A DNA stretch of 28,049 bases from a virus, in the IMG/VR virus record IMGVR_UViG_3300031758_000442, positions 1-28,049 of that record. One strand, given 5' to 3'. The position numbers were made by a program, and so were the translations under genes. Of the stretch, positions 20,531 to 27,985 are shown piece by piece. Under the pieces are notes generated by a model. That model searched no databases. It was not told where the DNA came from and saw nothing but the letters and a program-made list of their open reading frames with translations. Within the stretch, counting starts at the first letter, position 1. The number at the start of each line of letters is the position of its first letter.

Positions 20531-20947
20531 TTATTGTTGCGGTTGCAATCCTAAGATAGAGTTTATTCTATTCTTTCCCTTTTCTCCGATTGGGATAGGG
20601 TTTCCTTCCTCATCTATTTGTACAAACTTTATGTGAGTCTTTAATACTAAGACCTGTTTTCCAGTATAAACGTTGTGAGCTCTTGCCTCCATGTAAAGGG
20701 TGACTGAAGAGTTACCTACAGCAGTTGGAAAACCATAAATCTTTAAGAGTTGGCTCTCCCGAGCAGGCTTTTCAAAGTTACACTTATCTATCGACACGGT
20801 CACCATTCTAGGACTGTCACAAAGCTGCATTGCATAACCAGCAGCAGATGCATCTATCCATGCCAAAAGCTTTCCTCCAAAAAGGTTTCCATGAAAACCC
20901 AAGTCTGATTTTTTGATTGGGTGAGTGTTTAATAGTTCCATTGTCAT
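20531..20947 (-). CDS. Acyl-CoA thioesterase, hotdog fold (YciA/BACH type)
   Basis: A 138-residue single hotdog domain. HGNLFGGKLLAWIDASAAGYA (residues 19-39) holds the family's N..GG..L.W.D motif with catalytic Asp-32 at the start of the long helix; MVTVSIDKCNFEKPA and VGNSSVTLYMEARA are the matching strands. Such enzymes hydrolyse medium- and long-chain acyl-CoA. The start codon shares a base with the stop of the methyltransferase gene (TAATG), so translation is coupled. An acyl-CoA thioesterase is unusual in a phage; it may act on host lipid metabolism or on acyl donors for surface modification. Confidence 0.92.
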   Translation of the reverse strand: MTMELLNTHPIKKSDLGFHGNLFGGKLLAWIDASAAGYAMQLCDSPRMVTVSIDKCNFEKPARESQLLKIYGFPTAVGNSSVTLYMEARAHNVYTGKQVLVLKTHIKFVQIDEEGNPIPIGEKGKNRINSILGLQPQQ

Positions 20948-21651
20948 TAGTTTCTTTCGTAAGTCAACAGGTGAACGGTTGACACATGTAAAAAATCATC
21001 ATATCTTTTCCAACCTTCTTGTAAAAGAAAACAGTCGATTAGGGTCCCTTTTCCAAGAATCCTAGTATGGATCTCATATCGAGTACGATCGACTATTTCC
21101 CTGCTCTCGTTGAATGTGTGCCATTCTACCCAACTTTCAGGTAAAAAATTATCGTCAACTGAGAGGATCACATCAGGCGACAACCTTTTATAGACTGCTG
21201 CTAGTTCTCGATAGTGGTGTAGCTGAGAAGGAGTCGGGTCAGGAACGAAAAGGTCGTATGAGTCAAAATAGATGTAATCGATTGCAGCTACCTCATCATC
21301 GCTCAGAGATTCTAAATAGGCGACAGAATCTGAAGTAATGTATTCAATCACGTCTGCAAAGCCCTTAGTCGTTTCCTTACAGTTATCGATCGATCTTTCG
21401 GAAATATCGATGGTTATGAGCCTACCGCCTGTCCAGTTTTTGATTAGGTCGGCAAATACTAGCGTAAAAGCTCCCATGTTATCGTCAAGCCCACTCCACA
21501 TGGTACCAGTCTCGACTATAATTAGAGGCTTGTTTTTAGCTACTAGCTTCTTAATCACATACTCGTAATTGTAATACCTAGATGGTCCAGACTTAATGAT
21601 GTCTTCCTTATATGGAGCGATAAAGTCTTCAAAGTTAAATTCGTTCATCAT
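20947..21651 (-). CDS. SAM-dependent methyltransferase, family 24-like
   Basis: A 234-residue Rossmann methyltransferase. IIVETGTMWSG (about 44-54) is motif I of the SAM site, GRLITIDIS (about 76-84) carries the ribose-binding acid, IDYIYFDSYD (about 124-133) is motif IV, and ILSVDDNF follows, as in the Methyltransf_24/CmcI-like group. Substrates in that group are small molecules or sugars. Two adjacent Met codons start the protein (21651 or 21648), just after the ThyA stop. Its position next to glycan-type and acyl genes suggests a glycan or small-molecule substrate. Confidence 0.8.
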   Translation of the reverse strand: MMNEFNFEDFIAPYKEDIIKSGPSRYYNYEYVIKKLVAKNKPLIIVETGTMWSGLDDNMGAFTLVFADLIKNWTGGRLITIDISERSIDNCKETTKGFADVIEYITSDSVAYLESLSDDEVAAIDYIYFDSYDLFVPDPTPSQLHHYRELAAVYKRLSPDVILSVDDNFLPESWVEWHTFNESREIVDRTRYEIHTRILGKGTLIDCFLLQEGWKRYDDFLHVSTVHLLTYERN

Positions 21652-21653
21652 GT

Positions 21654-22802
21654 TTAGTTGTTTAAGGGAGCTTTGATTGCCGGATGTGATTCATAATTTT
21701 CAATGGAAAAATCGGACACTGAGTAAGTCGGTAGACAGTCTCCTTCTTTCCACTTAACTTCCGGTTCGATTTTTAGAGTAGGTAGAGGATATGGTTCTCT
21801 TGTACTTTTTTCTAAGGCAGCCGCTGCTTCAGTTATGTACAAGTTTTCCATTTCAACATCAGTATTTTTCATAACCCATTGAATCTTCTCTTCCCACGTA
21901 AGTTCTCTACCAATTTGTTCCTTCGCTTGTTCAATATGATTCAAATACAAATGAGTATCACCTAAATTACCTATCAATTCGTCAGGTACCATGTTTACTG
22001 CCTTAGCAATGATTTCAAGCAGTAGGCCATAAGAAGCAATGTTGAAAGGTAAACCTAAGAAAGTATCTACTGAGCGCTGGTTCCACATTAGAGAGATTGC
22101 TCTAGTTGGAATTTTCAATTCATCTAAAAACCAAGCATCAATCTCATTATGATACATTTTTTGTGGGTCATAATAGTCTAGTCTCTCTTGAAAACTCAAC
22201 TCTCTTGTATAAACTTGAAATCCATAGTGACAAGGTGGAAGTGTCATTTGGTCTAATTCCCCAACATTCCAAGCTGAAACCATTAATCGTCTTGAATCTG
22301 GATTTGATTTAAGGTCTTGGATTAGGTTTGCGATTTGGTCAATTGAGTTATTTTGGTATGTTACTTTAACATCATATTTACTATAATCACCCCCATCACG
22401 AATTAAATCCATAACCTTAACTTTGTCAGAACTTTTTACATTTTTTAAATCATAATTCACTACATTCTTTCTACCCCAACTTCTCCATTGCTTACCGTAA
22501 ATTGGCCCTAATTCACCATCCGTTCTGCCTGACTTGATGTAATCGCCATCCCATATATGACAATTATTATCATGCAAGTACTTGATATTGGTATCGCCAC
22601 GCAAGAACCAAAGCAACTCAGTTGCAATTACTCTGAATGGCATCTTCTTAGTAGTTAATAAAGGAAAGCCTTCTTGCATATTGTGTCTGATCTGTCGACC
22701 AAAGACGCTAATTGTCCCTGTCTCAGTACGGTCCTCTTTTTTTACTCCATTGGCTAATATGTCTTGGAGTAATGCTTGATATTGTTTGTCTAAGCTATTC
22801 AT
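21654..22802 (-). CDS. thyA: Thymidylate synthase
   Basis: A 382-residue protein that methylates dUMP to dTMP using methylene-tetrahydrofolate. RTGTISVFG-type N-terminal residues (RTETGTISVFGRQIRH), ELLWFLRGDTN, the active-site LPPCHYGFQVY (Cys-191), NQRSVDTFLGLPFNIASYG and GDTHLYLNH are all present, so it should be active. It is longer than the usual 264 residues because of inserts around residues 110-165 and 198-220 and a C-terminal region before the end. It supplies nucleotides for phage replication. Its ATG overlaps the end of the 32-residue gene upstream, in a tightly packed operon. Confidence 0.97.
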   Translation of the reverse strand: MNSLDKQYQALLQDILANGVKKEDRTETGTISVFGRQIRHNMQEGFPLLTTKKMPFRVIATELLWFLRGDTNIKYLHDNNCHIWDGDYIKSGRTDGELGPIYGKQWRSWGRKNVVNYDLKNVKSSDKVKVMDLIRDGGDYSKYDVKVTYQNNSIDQIANLIQDLKSNPDSRRLMVSAWNVGELDQMTLPPCHYGFQVYTRELSFQERLDYYDPQKMYHNEIDAWFLDELKIPTRAISLMWNQRSVDTFLGLPFNIASYGLLLEIIAKAVNMVPDELIGNLGDTHLYLNHIEQAKEQIGRELTWEEKIQWVMKNTDVEMENLYITEAAAALEKSTREPYPLPTLKIEPEVKWKEGDCLPTYSVSDFSIENYESHPAIKAPLNN

Positions 22803-22893
22803 CTTTATCCCTGTTTAAATAATGAATCACTGCTTGAGCAATCAGCCAAGTAACTGGTATGCACCACAGTAAGATTATTGTGTTAATTAACAT
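22795..22893 (-). CDS. Tiny membrane peptide, 32 residues
   Basis: MLINTIILLWCIPVTWLIAQ is a single transmembrane segment followed by a charged tail (NRDKDE). The start overlaps the preceding 40-residue gene and the stop overlaps the thyA ATG, the kind of overlap chain that supports real translation. Function is unknown. Confidence 0.55.
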   Translation of the reverse strand: MLINTIILLWCIPVTWLIAQAVIHYLNRDKDE

Positions 22894-23005
22894 CAGTGTT
22901 AGAATATTTTTTTCTTAAGTATTCTGCCCAAGCTGCTTGTTTTCTACCGTTTATGAAGAACCAACCCAAGTTGATCTCAAACCATCTAGTTAGCCTTTTT
23001 CTCAT
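22883..23005 (-). CDS. Small protein, 40 residues
   Basis: The frame begins MRKRLTRWFEINLGWFFING and continues through KQAAWAEYLRKKY. The pattern LGWFF.NG..Q..WA.Y..KKY is, to my recollection, shared by small phage proteins, but I cannot name the family. It overlaps both neighbours by 11-20 bases in the same direction. Confidence 0.6.
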   Translation of the reverse strand: MRKRLTRWFEINLGWFFINGRKQAAWAEYLRKKYSNTDVN

Positions 23006-23291
23006 GCTTAGTAAAGTTCGATAGCCCTGTGTTGATTATTGATAGGAAGTCAAGAACCTCCTTCTTTGTGTTAAACCTAATCGCAGGATCGGTGTCAAAA
23101 ACTTCAACAAACCACTCGCCGTCTAGTAGCCTATCGTTCTCGTTACTTATGAGCCCTAGACCGTTCGCTATGTGATAGTAATAGTAATAATAGTCTGGAT
23201 CCGATGCTACTGCTACTGCATCGTCAGACAAAGACAATCCGTCTTCTTGGCAGCATTCAAAGCCAAGGTCAATTAGTTCCTGTTCAGTCAT
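22986..23291 (-). CDS. Unrecognised 101-residue acidic protein
   Basis: Starts MTEQELIDLGFECCQEDG, has a run of six Tyr (around residue 34) and GLISNENDRLLDGEWFVEVF. This resembles small conserved phage proteins of unknown role with a 'LISNEND...WYVE.F' strand pair. Its start overlaps the previous gene by four bases (ATGA). Confidence 0.75.
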   Translation of the reverse strand: MTEQELIDLGFECCQEDGLSLSDDAVAVASDPDYYYYYYHIANGLGLISNENDRLLDGEWFVEVFDTDPAIRFNTKKEVLDFLSIINTGLSNFTKHEKKAN

Positions 23292-23716
23292 CTTTTTCTA
23301 GTTAAGTTTATTCTTTTTTCAGGCCTTACCTTTCTCTCTATCCTAAACCCACCAGTCAAGTAGCCTGATAATATTTTACTCGTAGTCTCGCTTCCAAGTA
23401 TTCCTTCCACCATCTTTCCATCAAAGCTTGGGTCGTGCATCGGGATTCCACCGGTCGTTTCAACCTGATCTAAATCCTTTGAATACTTGAATACTATCTG
23501 ATCTGGTCCGTTTGTTTCAATGAGTTCAAAACCAGAAAAACTCCACCCCTTATCATTGATAAAAGAGCGGAGTTCTTTTCCTAGCCTCCCAGAAAAAATT
23601 ATCTGGGAAGGGATAGTTTGATGCTCTATGGAAAGGTCTGATATGTGAGTGTCAATCAGACTAAAAAATTCCATTGCAAACTTTGAGTCCTTATCGATAG
23701 GTACTTCAAACTTCAT
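23288..23716 (-). CDS. Unrecognised 142-residue protein
   Basis: Begins MKFEVPIDKDSKFAMEFFSL. The first 95 residues look alpha/beta and the basic C-terminus ends RKVRPEKRINLTRKR. No motif is recognised. It overlaps both neighbouring genes, so it belongs to the same minus-strand operon. Confidence 0.75.
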   Translation of the reverse strand: MKFEVPIDKDSKFAMEFFSLIDTHISDLSIEHQTIPSQIIFSGRLGKELRSFINDKGWSFSGFELIETNGPDQIVFKYSKDLDQVETTGGIPMHDPSFDGKMVEGILGSETTSKILSGYLTGGFRIERKVRPEKRINLTRKR

Positions 23717-23984
23717 TCTTTTTGGCCTCTTCAGCTATTTTACGCAGGATTGCGTTAACCTTTCCTGCCTTGTTTCCATCCACCCAAAACTCTCCCTTAT
23801 CGTTGCAAATGAAGTGACGAACACCGTCATCCATGCAAGAAAGCTTGTATTTGTTTGAGGTTCCATGGACTACTCCAAAGTGATAAATGAAACTTTCCCT
23901 TTCGTAGTAATTGGGACTGGCTTCTGCAAACCTAGTCAAGACGTCATAGACCTTTTCAGAGGTCTGTGTTGCCATGTGCTTCAT
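23706..23984 (-). CDS. Unrecognised 92-residue protein
   Basis: Starts MKHMATQTSEKVYDVLTRFA; the ATG shares a base with the stop of the upstream gene, favouring the first Met over Met-4. Predicted helix, then antiparallel strands, then a basic helix (VNAILRKIAEEAKKNEV). No family is recognised. Confidence 0.75.
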   Translation of the reverse strand: MKHMATQTSEKVYDVLTRFAEASPNYYERESFIYHFGVVHGTSNKYKLSCMDDGVRHFICNDKGEFWVDGNKAGKVNAILRKIAEEAKKNEV

Positions 23985-24190
23985 TATCGTCTAGTAACTA
24001 GTCCTAGGATTTTTGATTCTTGTACGCTAGCGACAGCCGACTCTGCGATCGAGTCTTGGAAACGTTCATTAAGGATTTCTTCAACCTCAGCAACGCTGTC
24101 TGCGTCAACTAAATATTGTTCGTAAACCTTTTTGATTTTTCCTGTGTTGTCGTCAACTGTTTCGAATTTTACTTTTGCGATGTAATACAT
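23984..24190 (-). CDS. DUF4494-like protein
   Basis: A 68-residue protein. MYYIAKVKFETVD, then KKVYEQYLVDADSVAEVEEI, follows the start of DUF4494 proteins (strand, KK.TE.YLVDA.S..EAE..I), a family of Bacteroidota and their phages with no known function. It is shorter than typical members. The gene begins one base after the preceding gene ends. Confidence 0.75.
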   Translation of the reverse strand: MYYIAKVKFETVDDNTGKIKKVYEQYLVDADSVAEVEEILNERFQDSIAESAVASVQESKILGLVTRR

Positions 24191-24191
24191 G

Positions 24192-24482
24192 TTATTTGAT
24201 TTTGATTGTTAAATTTTTAATTATCTCGTTTAAATCCTTTGACTCTTTAATAAGACTGACCTCTGTCTCAAGCTGAGAAAGGGCAGTATTAAGCAATACT
24301 ATTGCTGCCGCCAAGTCTATTGTGAGTTTGGGTTTGAATATCTCGTCAATAAAGTCTGAGCTCTCCTTTGATCCTATCAAGGCATCGGCATTTTGGTATA
24401 TCTCTAAGCCGGCCTTTCCCTGTTCAGAGTAAGTCTTCTTGAGATCTTCTAGGCTAGGTAAGCGTCTTTTATGAAACGACAT
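24192..24482 (-). CDS. Unrecognised 96-residue helical protein
   Basis: Begins MSFHKRRLPSLEDLKKTYSE; the C-terminal 50 residues form a likely coiled coil (LNTALSQLETEVSLIKESK). No family is recognised. It begins a run of overlapping minus-strand genes after a gap of 50 bases. Confidence 0.7.
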   Translation of the reverse strand: MSFHKRRLPSLEDLKKTYSEQGKAGLEIYQNADALIGSKESSDFIDEIFKPKLTIDLAAAIVLLNTALSQLETEVSLIKESKDLNEIIKNLTIKIK

Positions 24483-24532
24483 CTTATTGAGTTAAATGAT
24501 TTAATCTTTATACTTTGGTTTTTGGTCTAGGT

Positions 24533-24736
24533 TTACCCAAATTTGGCAATTCCTTTATATTTTTTCTTGATGTCGTCTATTTCCTTGATTGCGTCATCGA
24601 ACTTCTTCTTGATCTCAGGATCAACTGTGAAATCTAGAACAGTTCGACAGTTTGGGCATACTGATATTGGGTGCTTTAGAATGAAGGTCAAGTCTATCCC
24701 AAGAGGAGTCCTACAGAAAGGGCAAGGTAGTGCCAT
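24533..24736 (-). CDS. Small zinc-ribbon protein
   Basis: A 67-residue protein. CPFC (residues 5-8) and CPNC (residues 32-35) make a zinc ribbon, followed by a helical tail (KKKFDDAIKEIDDIKKKYKG). Its ATG shares a base with the stop of the DUF2589-like gene before it, so the two are coupled. Function is unknown; a protein-interaction or nucleic-acid role is possible. Confidence 0.8.
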   Translation of the reverse strand: MALPCPFCRTPLGIDLTFILKHPISVCPNCRTVLDFTVDPEIKKKFDDAIKEIDDIKKKYKGIAKFG

Positions 24737-25212
24737 TACTGTTCTCCTTTTTGTTCTATGCTTTGGATATACGTATCCACAAGCCTAGAAACCATTTCAG
24801 GTTTAGTGTCTGACTTGAACTTAATTGTGATCTTTGCCATTCCGCTACCGTCTTCGTTCTTTCCAGAATCTACTGCTATTCCTTTTATGTTGTGAAGGTC
24901 ATCCTTGTCTCTTCTTTTAAAGATGCCTAATAACTCTCTCTTGAGGTCGGATGGTTTGTTGTCACCGACTATTAACCTTGCTGAGAACTCAACGTCAAGC
25001 TCTTCTAGTCCAATAGATGAGTGATCTGCTAAGATATAAAGAGGAACGTCGAGGTCCCTATCTCCTATCTTAAATGTTGTGGTTTTTGCATTACCGTCCT
25101 GGTCAAAGTAGTTTGCCAGGTTATTGATGTGCTGTTTTTCAGCAATCCTTTGAGCTACCATGGCGGCCTCTAATAGACCGCCAACTAGCTCTTCCATGTT
25201 TAATCTTGCCAT
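24736..25212 (-). CDS. DUF2589-like protein, shorter member
   Basis: A 158-residue protein. The helix MEELVGGLLEAAMVAQRIAE and later strands (VPLYILADHSS, then LEELDVEFSARLIVG) and the end MAKITIKFKSDTKPEMVSRL fit the DUF2589 plan: an N-terminal helix that begins 'l..lIggpl.A...aq', then a beta-sandwich. It is next to a clearer DUF2589 gene, suggesting a pair that works together. Family function is unknown. Confidence 0.7.
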   Translation of the reverse strand: MARLNMEELVGGLLEAAMVAQRIAEKQHINNLANYFDQDGNAKTTTFKIGDRDLDVPLYILADHSSIGLEELDVEFSARLIVGDNKPSDLKRELLGIFKRRDKDDLHNIKGIAVDSGKNEDGSGMAKITIKFKSDTKPEMVSRLVDTYIQSIEQKGEQ

Positions 25213-25237
25213 TTAGGTTTTCTTAATGGGTTTATGA

Positions 25238-25246
25238 TTATTTAGT
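25238..25246 (-). promoter_or_regulatory. Late-promoter-like box variant (ACTAAATAA)
   Basis: ACTAAATAA on the minus strand overlaps the stop codon of the DUF2589 gene and stands 25 bases before the 25212 ATG. It is a weak match and could be chance. Confidence 0.3.
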
Positions 25247-25849
25247 AGGGTCAACTGTCAATGGAATCAATGACGGTTCTAACATCTGTGTCAAGTAGTC
25301 AGAAAGCTTAAGCATTCCTTCGGTAGCTGGAAGCTGTTCTGCATGTACCTTAACGTTGTATTTTGCCGAGTTGTCTGTGCTACGTGTGTTTTCTTTGTGA
25401 GTAGCAACGCTTCCAGACATTGAAGCAGAGTACTTCATTCCCCAGAATCCACCGCTAACTGAAGCGCTGAAAGATCCTGAAGTGTCTGTGCTTGACTTGT
25501 CTACTTCAGACGACTTAACTTCCATTGTGAATTCGATATCAGCTGAAGTAATAGCTAATGAAGGAAGTGGAACCAATGGTAACATAGGAACCTTTGAATA
25601 AAGGGTCTCAAGAGATTGCTCTCCAGTGTCGCCGTTAGTCATCACTCGATTCATTTGAACGTCTAATGAACGTGCGCTAGTCACGTCTTTACCGTCCTTG
25701 TCTTTTTCGGTCACGAAAGCAACTTCACTGATGTACTTCCATGTGACTTCGTTTAGTTTCGCTTGTCCTTTCGCCATTCCAACGATTGGGCTCACGATTA
25801 GGTCTTCAATAGGAAGTCCTACAAATTGTTGAGCAACATTGTCTGCCAT
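25238..25849 (-). CDS. DUF2589 family protein
   Basis: A 203-residue protein. The N-terminal helix region (LPIEDLIVSPIVGMAKGQAKLNE), the strand pair MLPLVPLPSLAITSADIEF (about 90-108) and the C-terminal KYNVKVHAEQLPATEGMLKL are the defining parts of DUF2589, a beta-sandwich family of unknown function found in many bacteria. The Ser/Gly-rich insert (about 120-160) is also typical. A GATAAATAA box lies 56 bases upstream of the start, hinting at late expression and perhaps a virion or lysis-related role. Confidence 0.85.
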   Translation of the reverse strand: MADNVAQQFVGLPIEDLIVSPIVGMAKGQAKLNEVTWKYISEVAFVTEKDKDGKDVTSARSLDVQMNRVMTNGDTGEQSLETLYSKVPMLPLVPLPSLAITSADIEFTMEVKSSEVDKSSTDTSGSFSASVSGGFWGMKYSASMSGSVATHKENTRSTDNSAKYNVKVHAEQLPATEGMLKLSDYLTQMLEPSLIPLTVDPTK

Positions 25850-25905
25850 AATAATGGGTTTTTTTATCTAATACTAATTTTTCATAAAGAAGTTTAGTAT
25901 CTAAG

Positions 25906-25914
25906 TTATTTATC
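25906..25914 (-). promoter_or_regulatory. Late-promoter-like box (GATAAATAA)
   Basis: An exact match on the minus strand in the gap between ligase and DUF2589, 56 bases before the ATG; this leader is longer than at other genes. Confidence 0.5.
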
Positions 25915-25928
25915 CTCAATTATGAAGA

Positions 25929-27233
25929 CTATACTTCTCTAGTATTCCCATGGTTTACCTTAAATACTGGAAAACGTAGAGAGTGATTTCCATGTTGATC
26001 AGTAGTCTCCTCAAAGTATTGAACGGTAATTGTTGCACCCATGATCTCTCTTATGTTTCTATAGTAATGGCGACGTTGGTCGATCGTAAAACCGCTACCT
26101 ACTTGTACTTGGGATCCCTTGTGGTCGATTGTGACTGCACTTAGCATTTCTTCCTCGATCTCCTTGCCATTCACGATAACACGTTGTGGTCCCATGATCA
26201 GACCGGTCACAACATACTCTGCGTCAAAGAACTCCTTGATCTTTAGCATGTGCTTTGATCGACCCGAAGAATATTGAGTATCTTTGCGCGCAATGAGTCC
26301 CTCCCAATTAGAATCTTTAGACTGTGCCTTTAACTCTTCCAATGCGTCCTCATCCTTGATTCTTACTTGTGGAAGCATCTCTAAAACGGTAGATGATTTT
26401 AAGTCTCCCAACCAGTGTTCACGTACATCGATTCTGGTCGAAAATAAAGGAGACTCGTCTTCTCCAGCAAACTCACCAGCCTGTAAGATATCAAAAATCT
26501 GGTATCTTGGGTTATCGATGGTGTGATCCTTGCGCTGTATCTGTTTCAGGATTCCCTGGAAGTCATCTGAGCCATCTTCATTCATGAGACATAATTCACC
26601 GTCTAACACAAGATCAGTGATCCCTAAGCGTCTTATTTCATCTGCAACTTTTCCTAAGGTTAAAAACTCCTTACCGTTACGCGAAAAGAATCGTATGTCA
26701 TCACCATGAACAAAACAGATACATCGAACTCCATCTAGCTTTCTAGAAACAAACCAAGTACCATCAAATAGGTCTACTCCTTTTACTTTAGCTGCATCGT
26801 GCGCTAGTGCTACCTCAAAGGTTGGAATAAACTTAGGATTGACTCGATTTATTAGGGTGACAGTTGCTCTAGTCTCAAGGTTACGGTCAATTATTTGGTA
26901 GATGAGATCTGACCACTCTTCATAATCCTTGATGAAACGGTTCATCACCTCAATGGCAGCATGACCAGTCACATGACGTTCATTGAAATCGTCAAGCATC
27001 AGGAATAGATCGTCATACAATTCAGCCGGAGCGATCAGGTCTGATCTCTTTTTAAGGTTTGCTGAAGTCACACCAAAATTCCAATACGGATGATACGTAT
27101 AGAATAAGATCTTCTTAACGAAATCGTGATATTGATATTTAGTAAGAACTTCGACCTTGTGATTGGTTGAGTTTGATGAGTTCATCTCGTTCACAAACTC
27201 TCTAAGTTCCTTAAAATCTTCTTGATGTTGCAT
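25929..27233 (-). CDS. ATP-dependent DNA ligase
   Basis: A 434-residue ligase that seals nicks through an enzyme-AMP intermediate. Motif I is KLDGVR (Lys-165 is the adenylated residue), motif III is DGEL (211-214), motif IV is EGLIARK (311-317) and motif V is MLKIK (329-333); an OB-fold C-terminus follows. Size and layout match phage ligases such as T4 gp30. The N-terminal 140 residues are a helical DNA-binding region. It should serve replication and repair in the cytoplasm. A long hairpin stands just before the start codon. Confidence 0.96.
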   Translation of the reverse strand: MQHQEDFKELREFVNEMNSSNSTNHKVEVLTKYQYHDFVKKILFYTYHPYWNFGVTSANLKKRSDLIAPAELYDDLFLMLDDFNERHVTGHAAIEVMNRFIKDYEEWSDLIYQIIDRNLETRATVTLINRVNPKFIPTFEVALAHDAAKVKGVDLFDGTWFVSRKLDGVRCICFVHGDDIRFFSRNGKEFLTLGKVADEIRRLGITDLVLDGELCLMNEDGSDDFQGILKQIQRKDHTIDNPRYQIFDILQAGEFAGEDESPLFSTRIDVREHWLGDLKSSTVLEMLPQVRIKDEDALEELKAQSKDSNWEGLIARKDTQYSSGRSKHMLKIKEFFDAEYVVTGLIMGPQRVIVNGKEIEEEMLSAVTIDHKGSQVQVGSGFTIDQRRHYYRNIREIMGATITVQYFEETTDQHGNHSLRFPVFKVNHGNTREV

Positions 27234-27240
27234 GGTTTTT

Positions 27241-27271
27241 TCCTTTTAGTTAGAATACTAAATTAAAAGGA
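27241..27271 (-). promoter_or_regulatory. Hairpin before the ligase start
   Basis: On the minus strand TCCTTTTA pairs with TAAAAGGA and, inside it, TTAG pairs with CTAA. The hairpin covers the DUF192 stop codon and ends seven bases before the ligase ATG, followed by A rather than T residues, so it is more likely a translation-control or RNA-processing element than a terminator. Confidence 0.45.
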
Positions 27272-27703
27272 AAGTTTACAGTGACCGTTAATGTTTTTAT
27301 CACACCAACCTGCAGGTACCTCAACTGCGAATCTTGCAGGCTTTTTACTAGAATAGATCTTTTGCTCCTCGTCACTTAGGCCTTCACCAGGTTCCATGGT
27401 TTCATGACCTAAATAGTTCATGAAAGAATCAAAAAAGATCACATCTAATGGAAACTTAACGTTCTTCATCCAAAAGCCTAGAGGCTGGTCTGCGTCATAA
27501 ACGAATAGTAGACCTTCACCGTCCTTCGGTTCAGAATGTGAATTCATGTAGCCCTGAGCTTGACTCTCTGGAGTGCTAGCGACCTTGAGCATAAGAGGAA
27601 CGTTGGCTACTCTAGCCTCTATCTCAACTCCGTCTACTTCTTGTTTTTTACAATAGGACTCAAATAGGGGAATGCTTACTTTATTGAAAAATCGTTGACT
27701 CAT
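27263..27703 (-). CDS. DUF192 family protein
   Basis: A 146-residue protein. The core motifs of DUF192 are visible: ESQAQGYMNS, GEGLLFVYD, LGFWMKNVKFPLDVIFFD (about 75-92) and FAVEVPAGWCD. The family is a small beta-barrel of unknown function, often secreted in bacteria; no signal peptide is seen here. The first 25 residues are an extra leader. It is followed by DNA ligase and preceded by the LamG-domain gene. Confidence 0.9.
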   Translation of the reverse strand: MSQRFFNKVSIPLFESYCKKQEVDGVEIEARVANVPLMLKVASTPESQAQGYMNSHSEPKDGEGLLFVYDADQPLGFWMKNVKFPLDVIFFDSFMNYLGHETMEPGEGLSDEEQKIYSSKKPARFAVEVPAGWCDKNINGHCKLSF

Positions 27704-27715
27704 ATTCTGTATTTT

Positions 27716-27985
27716 TTAAAGTCCAAACCTAGACTTTGTCACGTCAAAGTTATTTAACACCTCTGTTCCGTTTAACGCAGTAGTATAGACGTGAAATCCG
27801 CCAAGTCCAAAGTCTCCAAAAGTACCGTCACCTAGATTGAAGTTAGGATCAGCTATTCCTATCATATAGTAATAGGGTAAGTTGGGTCCATTGTTGTATG
27901 CAAAGCCTCTAGTTAACATAAGCTGAATAAGTATTTGTGTAGATAGAAGACACTGTGCTAGCTGAAAGCTCGCCCTCATAAATAG
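27716..27985 (-). CDS. LamG-like C-terminal segment, probably frameshifted from the upstream frame
   Basis: This frame ends GGFHVYTTALNGTEVLNNFD and KSRFGL, the ending of LamG/concanavalin-like domains of phage appendages (.Y..AL...E...NF...K.R.g.). It is open only from 27985; upstream in the same frame is a TAG, and the first 20 residues (MRASFQLAQCLL) are unlike the family. The LamG signal upstream lies in another frame (27909-28049), so the real protein probably joins both by a +1 shift between 27985 and 27911. Confidence 0.6.
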   Translation of the reverse strand, partial: LFMRASFQLAQCLLSTQILIQLMLTRGFAYNNGPNLPYYYMIGIADPNFNLGDGTFGDFGLGGFHVYTTALNGTEVLNNFDVTKSRFGL

